The notes under the pieces: generated by a model
What the model was told of the DNA's origin: nothing
Databases searched by the model: none
What the model saw: only the letters and a program-made list of their open reading frames with translations
NCBI GenBank assembly: GCA_036399055.1
Contig: DASWNX010000030.1
Coordinates: 186,001 to 250,000 of the forward strand
Direction: 5' to 3'
DNA length: 64,000 nucleotides
Source: Jatrophihabitans sp.
GTDB lineage: Bacteria > Actinomycetota > Actinomycetes > Mycobacteriales > Jatrophihabitantaceae
Part shown: positions 36,803 to 46,200 of the stretch, in pieces
How the letters are laid out: each line of letters opens with the position of its first letter
Numbering within the stretch: position 1 is the first letter of the stretch
Translations under genes and position numbers: made by a program

Positions 36803-38494
36803 GTGAGGGTGTTTGGCAAGGTAGGGCTCGCGACGGTAGTCGCGGCGTCCCTCGCCCTAACGGCCTGCGGCGGCTCGAACGATTCGGGCGGCGATAGCAA
36901 CAACAACAACGGCTCAGACAAGAAGGCCCAAGCGGCTGCGAACCTCAACGACATCAACCCGATGCCCTACGACGAGGTGCCCGCCGGCGGCACCTTGCGC
37001 TGGCCGATCAACTCCTACCCCGCCAACTTCAACGTCAGCCACCTCGACGGCAACGAGGCCGACACCAACGACCTCATGGACGCGACCCTGCCGATCGTCT
37101 GGCACTTCGACGCCGGCGGCAAGCCGATCCTGAACACCGACGTGGTCGACAAGGCCGAGCAGACCTCGACCAACCCGCAGACCATCGAGTACCACATCAA
37201 CCCCAAGGCTGTGTGGAGCGACGGCACCCCCATCACCTACAAGGAGTTCGCCGGCCTCTGGGCCGCCACCAACGCGACCAACAAGGCTTACAAGATCGCC
37301 TCCAGCAACGGCATGGAGCAGATCGCCAGCGTAGAGAAGGGCGCGACCGACCAGGACGTCAAGGTGGTCTACAAGACCCCGTACCCGGACTGGAAGGCCC
37401 TGTTCAGCCCCTTGCTGCCGGCCCCCTTGACCGCCAGCCCCGCGTCGTTCAACACCTCGTGGGTCAACGGCCCGACCGTCTCGGGCGGCCCGTTCAAGGT
37501 CAGCTCGCTGGACAAGACCGCCAAGACGATCACCCTCGTCCACAATGACAAGTGGTGGGGCAAGGCCCCGAAGCTTGACAAGATGCAGTTCATCGCCCTG
37601 GACCAGGCCGCAGAGGCCAAGGCGCTGCAGTCCGACCAGATCGACTTCGTCGACATCGCCTCCAGCGTGGCGACCTACGCCACCGTCAAGGCGACTCCCG
37701 GCGTGACCATCCACAAGGCCGGCGGTCCCAACTGGCGCCACATCGACATCGGCAGCAGCGGCCCGCTGGCCGACGTCAAGGTTCGCCAGGCCGTGCAGCT
37801 GGCGATCGACCGGGCCGGTGACGCCAAGACCATGCTGAGCCCGCTCGACTGGCCGGCCACCGTGCTGGACAGCCACATCTGGATGAACAACCAGGCGCAG
37901 TACAAGGCGACCTGCGGTGAGTTCTGCAAGCAGGACATCGCCAAGGCAGGCTCGCTGCTCGAGTCGGCCGGCTTCACCAAGGGCGCGGACGGCATCTACG
38001 CCAAGAGCGGCAAGCCGCTGAACCTGAGCTTCGTCATTCCGAACGGCATCAAGACCTCGGCCGACGAGGCCGCCCTGCAGCAGAAGGCGCTGAAGAACGC
38101 CGGTATCAAGGTCACCATCAAGTCGGTGCCCTCGGATCCGTTCTTCTCCGACTACGTCCTGGTGGGCAAGTTCGACCTGACGATCTTCAGCTGGATCGGC
38201 ACCCCGTTCCCGGTGTCCTCGGCACAGTCGATCTACACCTCCACCGGCGACCAGAACTACGCCAAGATCGGTAGCCCGGAGATCGACGCGCTCTACAAGC
38301 AGGCCGTCTCCGAGCTCGACCCGCAGAAGGCCATCGACCTGACCTACAAGATCGACGAGGAGATCTGGAAGGTCGGGCACTCGGTGCCGCTCTACCAGCG
38401 TCCGGGCCTGGTCGCCACGAAGTCCACCCTGGTGAACTTCGGGTCCTTCGGCTTCGCCGACCCGGTCTACGAGAACATCGGTTTCAAGAAGTAA
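36803..38494 (+). CDS. Peptide-type ABC transporter substrate-binding lipoprotein, set 1
   Basis: The product is 563 residues of SBP family 5. A lipoprotein signal ends in LALTAC, with Cys22 acylated, followed by a Gly/Ser/Asn-rich tether. The family features VWSDGTPITYKEF and VRQAVQLAIDR are present. GTG 36803 is chosen because AGGAGG sits five bases upstream and it starts the signal peptide. It is separated from the permease/ATPase genes by 182 bp with its own likely promoter. Confidence 0.94.
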   Translation: MRVFGKVGLATVVAASLALTACGGSNDSGGDSNNNNGSDKKAQAAANLNDINPMPYDEVPAGGTLRWPINSYPANFNVSHLDGNEADTNDLMDATLPIVWHFDAGGKPILNTDVVDKAEQTSTNPQTIEYHINPKAVWSDGTPITYKEFAGLWAATNATNKAYKIASSNGMEQIASVEKGATDQDVKVVYKTPYPDWKALFSPLLPAPLTASPASFNTSWVNGPTVSGGPFKVSSLDKTAKTITLVHNDKWWGKAPKLDKMQFIALDQAAEAKALQSDQIDFVDIASSVATYATVKATPGVTIHKAGGPNWRHIDIGSSGPLADVKVRQAVQLAIDRAGDAKTMLSPLDWPATVLDSHIWMNNQAQYKATCGEFCKQDIAKAGSLLESAGFTKGADGIYAKSGKPLNLSFVIPNGIKTSADEAALQQKALKNAGIKVTIKSVPSDPFFSDYVLVGKFDLTIFSWIGTPFPVSSAQSIYTSTGDQNYAKIGSPEIDALYKQAVSELDPQKAIDLTYKIDEEIWKVGHSVPLYQRPGLVATKSTLVNFGSFGFADPVYENIGFKK

Positions 38495-38501
38495 GTCCCA
38501 C

Positions 38502-38552
38502 AGCGACACCAGTAGTGAAGCGACACCAGAAGTGAAGCGACACCAGAAGTAG
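38502..38552 (+). repeat. 17-bp tandem triplication just after binding-protein gene 1
   Basis: Units 38502-38518, 38519-38535 and 38536-38552 differ at one to three positions and begin eight bases past the stop codon. Confidence 0.92.
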
Positions 38553-38598
38553 GCGTACATGGCTCGCGCCGGCCCGGCCGCGCGCGAGTCAGGCCCAC

Positions 38599-38639
38599 AG
38601 GCGGGGGTCTGCGATAACGATTGACGCAGACCTCCGCCT
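38599..38639 (+). terminator. Terminator-like hairpin between the two transporter operons
   Basis: A 15-bp stem with a single mismatch (38599-38613 with 38625-38639) closes over an 11-base loop. It lies in the gene-free stretch 38495-38816, after set 1 and before the promoter region of set 2. Confidence 0.65.
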
Positions 38640-38742
38640 TGGTCCGTGACGGCCCTGAGCAGTCGGCTAAGGTCCCCAACCGTGGGTCACCCTTAGGTCA
38701 CGATCTGTCCGACGGGTTGCACTTGTTGCTCGCGCGTTATCC

Positions 38743-38759
38743 GGAACGCCTAACGTTCC
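38743..38759. promoter_or_regulatory. Inverted repeat GGAACG-n5-CGTTCC in the set 2 promoter region
   Basis: Perfect 6-bp arms flank CCTAA. TTGCAC at ~38717 and TATCCG at ~38738 could be promoter hexamers, though their 15-bp spacing is short. The site would then sit at the transcription start and could be an operator. Confidence 0.35.
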
Positions 38760-38816
38760 CGGCTGGCGAGATCTGCAAACCGCAGGCCTCGCGACTTGAA
38801 GGAGGTCTGCCGCCCG

Positions 38817-39815
38817 ATGTCGATGCCCCAATCCGGTGAGCTCGAAGTCGCCGCTACCTCCTTAGAGACCCCAGCGGACGAGCAGGCCATCCAGGGCCGC
38901 TCGCTGCGCCAGATCGCCTGGCGCCGGCTCAAGCACGACAAGGTCGCCATGGCCGGCGGCTTCGGCATCATCCTCGTCACCCTGGTGGCCGTCTTCGCCT
39001 CCCAGCTCAACAACCTGTTGGGCAACCAGCCCAGTGAGCGCAACACCAACCTGACCAGCGGCGACACGACCATGCCGTACGGCCGCTTCAGCGGCGCCTC
39101 CGCCGACCACTGGCTGGGCATCCAGCCGGTCGACGGCCTGGACATCCTGGCCCGCCTCATCGCCGGCGCGCGCACCTCGCTGATGATCTCGGTGTCGGCC
39201 ATGGCGGTGTCGCTGCTCATCGGCCTGACCGTGGGCATCGTCTCCGGCTACTACCGCGGTTCGGTCGACGCGGTGGTGTCCCGGCTCCTCGACGTGCTGC
39301 TGGCCTTTCCGGTCCTGCTGTTCGCCATCGCGTTGATGTCGATCTTCGCCATGTCACCGTCGTTCCTGGGCATGAAGGGCCAGACCCTGAACTTCGCGGT
39401 GCTGATCTTCGTGCTGGGCTTCTTCGGCTTCGCCTACCTGGCCCGGATCGTGCGCGGCCAGGTGCTGTCACTGCGCGAGAAGGAGTTCGTCGACGCCGCC
39501 CGCAGCCTGGGCGCCAGTGACTGGCGGATCATCACCCGCGAGATCCTGCCCAACCTGATGGGCCCGGTGCTGGTCTGGGTGACGCTGACCATTCCCAGCT
39601 ACATCCTGGGTGAGGCCGGTCTGTCCTACCTCGGCGTCGGCGTCCAGCCGCCGACACCGTCCTGGGGCAACACGCTCAACACCGCCGGCATCTTCTTCCA
39701 GAATGACCCGATGTTCTTGGTGTGGCCCGGTATGGCGCTGTTCCTGACCGTGCTGTCCTTCAATCTTTTCGGCGACGGGTTGCGCGACGCGCTGGACCCG
39801 AAGTCGACCCGTTGA
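38817..39815 (+). CDS. Peptide-type ABC transporter permease, set 2 (DppC-like)
   Basis: The product is 332 residues. It has an N-terminal OppC-N helix, a long external loop, and five further helices; the EAA loop is FVDAARSLGASDWRIITREI. AAGGAGG precedes ATG 38817 by 11 bases; a second ATG two codons on is possible. Unusually it comes first in its operon, before the binding protein and its partner permease. Confidence 0.92.
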   Translation: MSMPQSGELEVAATSLETPADEQAIQGRSLRQIAWRRLKHDKVAMAGGFGIILVTLVAVFASQLNNLLGNQPSERNTNLTSGDTTMPYGRFSGASADHWLGIQPVDGLDILARLIAGARTSLMISVSAMAVSLLIGLTVGIVSGYYRGSVDAVVSRLLDVLLAFPVLLFAIALMSIFAMSPSFLGMKGQTLNFAVLIFVLGFFGFAYLARIVRGQVLSLREKEFVDAARSLGASDWRIITREILPNLMGPVLVWVTLTIPSYILGEAGLSYLGVGVQPPTPSWGNTLNTAGIFFQNDPMFLVWPGMALFLTVLSFNLFGDGLRDALDPKSTR

Positions 39816-39936
39816 CCCTTGACGTCAACACCCAAGTGGCCCTCGTGCGAGCGGGGGGTTTTAACCGGCATCAGCCGGGTCGGCCGCGGTCTGGGCCGGC
39901 AGGTAGTTCCGATCGCCTAGGAGGGTGAGAGAACCA

Positions 39937-41745
39937 ATGCAACGAAACAGAAAAGTCGCGACGGCGGTCGGGCTGACCGCCGCCGCGACAATGGTGCTGA
40001 CCGCGTGTGGAAGCGGTGGCAGCAGCAGCGACGACAAGTCGCCTCAAGCGAGTGCCAGTAACGCCGACGGCAGCAACCAGTCGTTGGCGCCGGCGTTCAA
40101 CGCGGCGACCATCGGCTTTGTCAACATGTCGGACAAGAAGGGCGGCAGCCTGAACCTGGTCGCCACCGGCGACTGTGACTCATGGGACCCGGCGAACACC
40201 TACTACGGCTGGTGCTGGAACATGCAGCGGCTGTTCACCCGGACCCTGGTGGGTTACGCCTCCACGCCGGGCGCGAACAACGTCAAGATCGAGCCTGACC
40301 TGGCGGCTGGGCTCGGCGAGCACAACGCCGACTTCACCGAGTGGACCTACAAGCTCAAGACCGGCGTCAAGTGGGAAGACGGCACCCCCGTCACCAGCAA
40401 GCAGGTCAAGTACGGCATCCAGCGCGTCTTCGCGACGGACCTCTTCAGCTTTGGTCCGGCCTCCTACTACCTGTGCCTGCTCTCCAAGTGCGACAAGGAA
40501 GGCAACCCGGAGTACGCCGGTCCGTACAAGGACAAGGGCAAGGACCTGGCGAGCATCACCACCCCGGACGACAACACCATCAGCTTCAAGCTCCAGACGT
40601 CGACTCCGGACTTCGACTTCCTGATGTCGCTGCCGGCCTCTGCCCCGGTTCCGCTGACGGAGAACGGCGCCAACGCCGGCTCGAAGTACACCCTCAAGCC
40701 GCTGTCCAACGGCCCGTACAAGTTCTCCTCCTACACCCCGGAGCAGAAGATCGTCTGGGTCCGCAACGACCAGTTCGACCAGGCCACGGACAAGATCCGC
40801 ACCCCGCTCGTCGACAAGATCACGTTGAACATCAGCACCAACGCCGATGACAACGACAAGCAGCTGGAAGCCGGCACCGCCGACGCCCAGACTGACGGTG
40901 GCGTGCAGACCGCGTTCCAGACCAACAACATCAACAACCCGGATCTGAAGAAGAACGCCGACAACCCGGTGTCCTCCTACGTCCGTTACTTCTCGGTCTT
41001 CCCGGCCACGATCCCCGACGTCCACTGCCGCCGGGCGATCTTCTACGCGATCAACAAGGTCGACCTTCAGCGTGCCCGTGGTGGCACATACGGTGGCGAC
41101 ATCGCTCACACGATGGCGCAGCCGACCGTTCCCGGTCACGACCCGAAGGCCAACCCGTACCCCACCGGCCCGGACAACACCGGTGACCTCGTCAAGGCCA
41201 AGGAAGAGCTGACGGCGTGCGGCAAGCCGAACGGCTTCAGCACCAAGATGGCCTACGTCAACGCAGGCAAGGGCCCGGCGGTCTTCACCGCAGCCCAGTC
41301 CGCCTTGGCCCGGGTCGGCATCAAGTTGGCCGCGGCTGTGCACGCTCAGTCCGGTTACTACGGTGGCTACATCGGCAAGCCCGAGACGGTCAAGAGCGTC
41401 GGCATCGGCATGGCGCAGGCAGGCTGGGGTGCTGACTACCCGACCGGTGGCGGCTTCTGGACCTCGATCGTGGCCAGCTACGCCCCGCCCGGTGGTGGCA
41501 ACTACACCGTGCTGAAGGACCCGAAGATCGACGCCCTGCTCGCTGAGGCGTCAAAGACCACCGGCCGGCACGACGACCTGTTCAAGCAGCTCGACGCTCA
41601 GGTCATGGCCAACGCTGTCGACCTGCCGTTCATCTACGACAAGACGCTGTACTACCGCAACCCGCGGTTGACCAACGTGCGTAACAACTTCGCGCTTGGC
41701 TCGTACTACGACTTCGTCAACATCGGTGTCAACGACGGCAAGTAA
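39937..41745 (+). CDS. Peptide-type ABC transporter substrate-binding lipoprotein, set 2
   Basis: The product is 602 residues of SBP family 5. A lipobox VLTAC (Cys24) is followed by a Ser/Gly/Asp linker. KWEDGTPVTSKQVKYGIQR and CRRAIFYAINK match the family. ATG 39937 lies 12 bases after AGGAGG; the GTG at 39925 abuts that site and is less likely. It is only distantly similar to the set 1 binding protein, so a different peptide range is inferred. Confidence 0.94.
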   Translation: MQRNRKVATAVGLTAAATMVLTACGSGGSSSDDKSPQASASNADGSNQSLAPAFNAATIGFVNMSDKKGGSLNLVATGDCDSWDPANTYYGWCWNMQRLFTRTLVGYASTPGANNVKIEPDLAAGLGEHNADFTEWTYKLKTGVKWEDGTPVTSKQVKYGIQRVFATDLFSFGPASYYLCLLSKCDKEGNPEYAGPYKDKGKDLASITTPDDNTISFKLQTSTPDFDFLMSLPASAPVPLTENGANAGSKYTLKPLSNGPYKFSSYTPEQKIVWVRNDQFDQATDKIRTPLVDKITLNISTNADDNDKQLEAGTADAQTDGGVQTAFQTNNINNPDLKKNADNPVSSYVRYFSVFPATIPDVHCRRAIFYAINKVDLQRARGGTYGGDIAHTMAQPTVPGHDPKANPYPTGPDNTGDLVKAKEELTACGKPNGFSTKMAYVNAGKGPAVFTAAQSALARVGIKLAAAVHAQSGYYGGYIGKPETVKSVGIGMAQAGWGADYPTGGGFWTSIVASYAPPGGGNYTVLKDPKIDALLAEASKTTGRHDDLFKQLDAQVMANAVDLPFIYDKTLYYRNPRLTNVRNNFALGSYYDFVNIGVNDGK

Positions 41746-41787
41746 GCGCAGTACTGGTGAGTTCCTCAGCTGACTAGAGAGGTGGCA

Positions 41788-41831
41788 GTGTCTGTGGCCG
41801 GCCCGGGTGAATCCGGGCCGGCCACGGACAC
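41788..41831 (+). promoter_or_regulatory. Very strong intra-operon hairpin before the set 2 DppB-like gene
   Basis: Nineteen-base arms (41788-41806 and 41813-41831) pair with one G-T wobble over a 6-base loop, ending nine bases before ATG 41841. No ribosome-binding site is visible outside it. It could attenuate transcription, protect the 3' end of the binding-protein mRNA, or limit permease translation. Confidence 0.75.
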
Positions 41832-41840
41832 GCAAACACG

Positions 41841-42848
41841 ATGATCAGATACATCATTCGCCGTTCGCTCGGCGGCGTCTTGGTTCTCCTGGTGACGAGC
41901 TTCGTCACGTTCTTCATCTTCCAGGTGGGCCCCAAGATCGCCAACGTGTCACCCGCGCTCTTCTACGTCGGCAAGATCCCACCCACGGAGGCGGGCCAGA
42001 AGCTGATCGAACATCGCTTCGGGTTCGACCTTCCGCTCTGGAAGCAGTACTTCAACTGGGGCGGCGGCATCCTGTTCGGCCGCACCCTCGGAGATGACAC
42101 CGGCGCGACCGTGGAGTGCGCGGCCCCCTGCCTGGGTTACTCCTTCCGGCAACAGCTGCCGGTCACCACGATGATCATGAGGGCCTTGCCGGTCGAGCTC
42201 AGCATCGCCGGCGGCGCTGCTGTCCTCTGGCTGGTCGGCGGCCTGACCATCGGCTCGATCTCGGCCCTCAAGCGGGGATCGTTGTTCGACCGCAGCGCGA
42301 TGACGCTGGCGCTGGCGGCGGTGTCGCTGCCGATCTTCTTCACCGGGCCGATCCTGCTGCTGGTCTTCAAGTACAAGCTGGCCCTGCTTCCCAACACCAA
42401 CTACGCCTCGATCACCTCCGACCCTGAACAGTGGCTGCGGTCGATGATCCTGCCCTGGCTCGCGCTGGCCTTCATCTTCGCCGCGCTCTACGCCAGGCTG
42501 ACCCGGGCCAACATGCTCGAGACGATGAGCGAGGACTACATCCGCACCGCCCGGGCCAAGGGTCTGGCCCGGCGCACCGTGGTCGTCAAGCACGGCCTGC
42601 GCGCTGCGTTGACCCCCATCGTGACGATCTTCGGCCTCGACCTCGGCCAGCTCATCGGCAACGCGGTGATCACCGAATCGGTGTTCAACCTTCCCGGCCT
42701 CGGCCTGATCAGCATCCGGGCGATCAACAGCCAGGATCTGCCGGTGATCCTCGGGGTGACCATCGTCGCCACGTTCGCTGTCGTGGTGGCCAACATCCTC
42801 GTCGACATCGGCTACGCCTTCGTCGATCCGCGCGTGAGTTACAGCTAG
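41841..42848 (+). CDS. Peptide-type ABC transporter permease, set 2 (DppB-like)
   Basis: The product is 335 residues. It has an N-terminal helix, an external segment with two Cys (ECAAPCLGY), and five helices; the EAA loop is YIRTARAKGLARRTVVVKHG. ATG 41841 is the only suitable start and lies directly behind the hairpin. Two-gene ATPase section follows after 18 bp. Confidence 0.92.
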   Translation: MIRYIIRRSLGGVLVLLVTSFVTFFIFQVGPKIANVSPALFYVGKIPPTEAGQKLIEHRFGFDLPLWKQYFNWGGGILFGRTLGDDTGATVECAAPCLGYSFRQQLPVTTMIMRALPVELSIAGGAAVLWLVGGLTIGSISALKRGSLFDRSAMTLALAAVSLPIFFTGPILLLVFKYKLALLPNTNYASITSDPEQWLRSMILPWLALAFIFAALYARLTRANMLETMSEDYIRTARAKGLARRTVVVKHGLRAALTPIVTIFGLDLGQLIGNAVITESVFNLPGLGLISIRAINSQDLPVILGVTIVATFAVVVANILVDIGYAFVDPRVSYS

Positions 42849-42866
42849 AGACCGGAGACCCACTCA

Positions 42867-43943
42867 GTGACTGCCCAGCCCGCTGCCGTCCGACTTGAAA
42901 AGCCCGGGGTCGGTGACGCGTTTCTCTCCGTTCGCGACCTCCGGGTTCACTTCCCCACCGCGGACGGCCTGGTCAAGGGCGTCGACGGCCTGTCCTTCGA
43001 CGTCCGACGCGGCGAGATCATGGGCATCGTCGGTGAGTCCGGCTCCGGCAAGTCGGTCACCTCGCAGGCGATCCTGGGGCTGCACAAGGGATCGCAAGCC
43101 CGCGTCACCGGAGAGATCTGGCTGGACGGCACCGAGTTGGTAGGCGCCTCCGAGGAGCAGATGCGCTCGCTGCGCGGCGACAAGATGGCGATGATCTTCC
43201 AGGACCCGCTGTCGGCGATGCACCCCTTCTACCGGGTCGGCTCCCAGATCGCCGAGGCCTACCTGGTGCACAACAAGGTGTCCAAGGCCTTGGCGAAGAA
43301 GCGCACCATCGAGATGCTCGACCGGGTGGGCATTCCCAACCCCGACAAGCGCTTCAGCGACTACCCGCACCAGTTCTCCGGCGGCATGCGGCAGCGGGCC
43401 ATGATCGCGATGGCCCTGGTGTGCGATCCGAAACTGCTGATCGCAGACGAGCCGACCACCGCGCTGGACGTCACGGTGCAGGCCCAGATCCTGGATCTGA
43501 TGAAGGACCTGCAGAAGGAGTTCAACTCCGCGATCATCCTGATCACCCACGACCTCGGGGTGGTGGCTGAGACCTGTGACCAGGTCGTGGTGATGTACGG
43601 CGGCCAGTGCGTGGAGACCGGGTCGGTGAACGACTTGTTCTACGAGCCGGAGATGCCCTACGCGTGGGGCCTGCTGACCTCGATGCCTCGGATGGACCGC
43701 ACCCGGCAGGAGCGCCTGCAGCCGATTCCCGGCCAGCCGCCCTCGCTGATCCAGGTGCCCAAGGGGTGCGTGTTCAACCCCCGCTGCGGATACACCGATC
43801 ACGTGCCGGGCCGCCGCTGCTTCACCGACCGCCCGGAGTTGCTGCCCACCTCGGGTGGCTCGCCGGGACACGCGTTGCGCTGCCACATCGAGCCGGACGA
43901 GCGCCGTCGGCTGTGGGCCGACGAGATTCAGCCCACGCTGTAA
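42867..43943 (+). CDS. Peptide-type ABC transporter ATP-binding subunit, set 2 (DppD-like)
   Basis: The product is 358 residues. Walker A GESGSGKSV, signature FSGGMRQRAM, Walker B LLIADEPTTALD and H-loop THDLGVV are all present. The C-terminal oligopeptide extension includes CVFNPRCGY. It starts at GTG 42867 and corresponds to the first half of the fused set 1 subunit. Confidence 0.94.
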   Translation: MTAQPAAVRLEKPGVGDAFLSVRDLRVHFPTADGLVKGVDGLSFDVRRGEIMGIVGESGSGKSVTSQAILGLHKGSQARVTGEIWLDGTELVGASEEQMRSLRGDKMAMIFQDPLSAMHPFYRVGSQIAEAYLVHNKVSKALAKKRTIEMLDRVGIPNPDKRFSDYPHQFSGGMRQRAMIAMALVCDPKLLIADEPTTALDVTVQAQILDLMKDLQKEFNSAIILITHDLGVVAETCDQVVVMYGGQCVETGSVNDLFYEPEMPYAWGLLTSMPRMDRTRQERLQPIPGQPPSLIQVPKGCVFNPRCGYTDHVPGRRCFTDRPELLPTSGGSPGHALRCHIEPDERRRLWADEIQPTL

Positions 43944-43967
43944 GCCGACGAGGAGACCTCACAACAC

Positions 43968-45110
43968 ATGAGCACAGCTACCAGTTCCGACACCGCGACC
44001 GGCGGCCCTCTCGAGCCTGCGGCCGATGACTCCGACGCCCTACTGCGGGTCAACAACCTGACCAAGCACTTTCCGATCAAGCAGGGCATCTTGATCCAGC
44101 GTCAGGTCGGCGCGGTCAAGGCCGTGGACGGGGTGTCTTTCGCGGTTCGGGCTGGTGAGACGCTGGGCCTGGTCGGCGAATCCGGCTGCGGCAAGTCCAC
44201 CACCGGCCGGGTCGTGACCAAGCTGCTGGACCCCACGGCGGGTGAGATCTACTTCGGCGGTCGCGACATCGCCAAGCTCAAGCGTGGTGAGATGCGCACT
44301 CTGCGGACCGACATCCAGATGATCTTTCAGGACCCCTACTCCTCGCTCAATCCCCGCCACACCATCGGCACGATCGTCGGGGCGCCCTTCCTGATCCAGA
44401 AAACCAAGACCGAGCGGGGCGTCAAGGCCGAGGTCCAGAGCCTGATGGAACGGGTCGGCCTGAACCCCGAGCACTACAACCGCTATCCGCACGAGTTCTC
44501 CGGCGGCCAGCGGCAACGCATCGGCATCGCCCGGGCGGTGGCCCTGCGTCCGAAGCTGATCGTCTGCGACGAGCCGGTCTCGGCACTCGACGTCTCAATC
44601 CAGGCGCAGGTGGTCAACCTGCTCGAGGACCTGCAGAACGAGTACAAGCTGGCCTACATCTTCGTCGCCCACGATCTGTCGGTGGTGCGCCACATCGCTG
44701 ACCGGGTCGCGGTGATGTACCTGGGCAAGGTCATGGAGCTGGCCCCGCGCGACACCCTCTACTCCACTCCGATGCACCCGTACACGCACTCGCTGATGTC
44801 GGCGGTGCCGGTGCCGGACCCGAAGAAGGAGGGCCGGCGCGAGCGGATCCTGCTGGTCGGCGACCTGCCCAGCCCGATCAACCCGCCCTCAGGCTGCGTG
44901 TTCCACACCCGCTGCCCCAAGTACCGCGCGGTCCTGTCCGAGACCGACCGGGAGCGCTGCCGCACCGATGTCCCGGCGCTGGAGGCCAAGGCGCCCATGC
45001 AGTTCGTGGCCTGCCACTTCCCGGAGGCGCGGGCCGATATCGCCTCCGGCGAGGATCTGGGGATCAGCGCCGGCGAGCAGCCCGAGGCCGGCGGCGCCAC
45101 CGCGCTCTGA
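43968..45110 (+). CDS. Peptide-type ABC transporter ATP-binding subunit, set 2 (DppF-like)
   Basis: The product is 380 residues. Walker [10 protein letters not shown], signature [10 protein letters not shown], Walker [13 protein letters not shown] and H-loop AHDLSVV are present. The C-terminal extension contains [16 protein letters not shown] lies upstream of ATG 43968. It ends the second transporter operon and corresponds to the second half of the fused set 1 subunit. Confidence 0.94.
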   Translation: MSTATSSDTATGGPLEPAADDSDALLRVNNLTKHFPIKQGILIQRQVGAVKAVDGVSFAVRAGETLGLVGESGCGKSTTGRVVTKLLDPTAGEIYFGGRDIAKLKRGEMRTLRTDIQMIFQDPYSSLNPRHTIGTIVGAPFLIQKTKTERGVKAEVQSLMERVGLNPEHYNRYPHEFSGGQRQRIGIARAVALRPKLIVCDEPVSALDVSIQAQVVNLLEDLQNEYKLAYIFVAHDLSVVRHIADRVAVMYLGKVMELAPRDTLYSTPMHPYTHSLMSAVPVPDPKKEGRRERILLVGDLPSPINPPSGCVFHTRCPKYRAVLSETDRERCRTDVPALEAKAPMQFVACHFPEARADIASGEDLGISAGEQPEAGGATAL

Positions 45111-45151
45111 CGCGCGACCGGCGGGTGCTGAGCCGGTCCGGGCGGTGTCGC

Positions 45152-45157
45152 TAGGTT
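45152..45157 (+). promoter_or_regulatory. -10 element (TAGGTT) of a leaderless mshB promoter
   Basis: TAGGTT ends seven bases before GTG 45165 (four before GTG 45162). Confidence 0.5.
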
Positions 45158-45164
45158 GGGAGTG

Positions 45165-46136
45165 GTGATCGAAGAGTCCGAGCAGTCCATCGACCGGCGG
45201 CTGCCCGCTCGCCGGTTGCTGCTGGTGCACGCTCACCCCGACGACGAGACCATCACCACCGGGGCCACCATGGCCCACTACGCCGCGTCAGGGGCGCAGG
45301 TCACGCTGGTGACCTGCACTCTCGGCGAGGAGGGCGAGGTGCTGACGCCCGAGCTGGCACTGCTGGCAGCCGGTCATGCCGACCAGCTCGGCGGCTGGCG
45401 CATCGCTGAGCTGTCCGCCGCCATGGCTGAGCTGGGGGTCACAGACCACCGGTTCCTGGGCGGCGCCGGCCGCTTTCGTGACAGCGGCATGATGGGGGAT
45501 CCGGCCAACGGCAAGCCCCGGGCGTTCTGGCGAGCCGACACCGACCCCACGGTGTTCGCGGCGGCGCTCACGGCGCTGGTCGAGGTGATCCGCCAGGTGC
45601 GGCCGCAGGTGCTGATCACCTATGACGACTTCGGCGGCTACGGCCATCCCGACCACATCATGGCCCACCGGGTTGCCACCGCCGCGGCGGCCGCGGCCGC
45701 CGATCCTGGCTTCGCCGCCCGGGGAGCCACCTGGCAGCTCTCGAAGCTGTACTGGACGGCGCTGCCCCGGTCGGAGATGGCCGCCGGGCTGCGGGCCTTG
45801 CGGGCGGCCGGCGCGGAGGTCGGATTCGCCGCCGCCGACTCGGCGGAGGACCTGTCTTTCGTCTGCGACGACGAACTGGTCACCACCGCTGTCGCCGCCG
45901 AGAAGCAGGCCGACGCCAAGCTCCGGGCACTGGCAGCCCATCGGACCCAGGTCACGGTGCGCGGGCCGTTCTTCGCGCTGTCGAACAACCTGGGCCAGGT
46001 GTCGATGAGCACCGAGTACTTCCGGCTGGCCTATGGCAGCCCGGCCGGCCAGCGCGATGCCCAGGGCCGCGAGACCGACCTCTTCGCCGGGGTCGCCGCA
46101 GACCACGACGAGCCCTCGGGCCCGGTCGCCGGATGA
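45165..46136 (+). CDS. mshB: GlcNAc-Ins deacetylase of mycothiol biosynthesis
   Basis: The product is 323 residues. It removes acetate from 1-O-(2-acetamido-glucopyranosyl)-myo-inositol, the second committed step to mycothiol. The PIG-L zinc site is AHPDDE (His24, Asp27) and GHPDHI (His164). TCTLGEEGEV and FLGGAGRFRDSGM agree with MshB rather than the Mca amidase. GTG 45165 fits the -10; GTG 45162 is adjacent. The 3' end and stop lie in a 50-bp duplication. Confidence 0.93.
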   Translation: MIEESEQSIDRRLPARRLLLVHAHPDDETITTGATMAHYAASGAQVTLVTCTLGEEGEVLTPELALLAAGHADQLGGWRIAELSAAMAELGVTDHRFLGGAGRFRDSGMMGDPANGKPRAFWRADTDPTVFAAALTALVEVIRQVRPQVLITYDDFGGYGHPDHIMAHRVATAAAAAAADPGFAARGATWQLSKLYWTALPRSEMAAGLRALRAAGAEVGFAAADSAEDLSFVCDDELVTTAVAAEKQADAKLRALAAHRTQVTVRGPFFALSNNLGQVSMSTEYFRLAYGSPAGQRDAQGRETDLFAGVAADHDEPSGPVAG

Positions 46137-46200
46137 GCCGGGCTCGCCGTGACCTCGATGAGCCCTCCGGCCCGGTCGCCGGATGAGCCGGGGTCGCCGC
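46101..46200 (+). repeat. 50-bp tandem duplication spanning the mshB stop codon
   Basis: 46101-46150 and 46151-46200 match at all but about five positions. The first copy holds the last codons and TGA of mshB; the second holds the start of the next gene. Confidence 0.92.
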
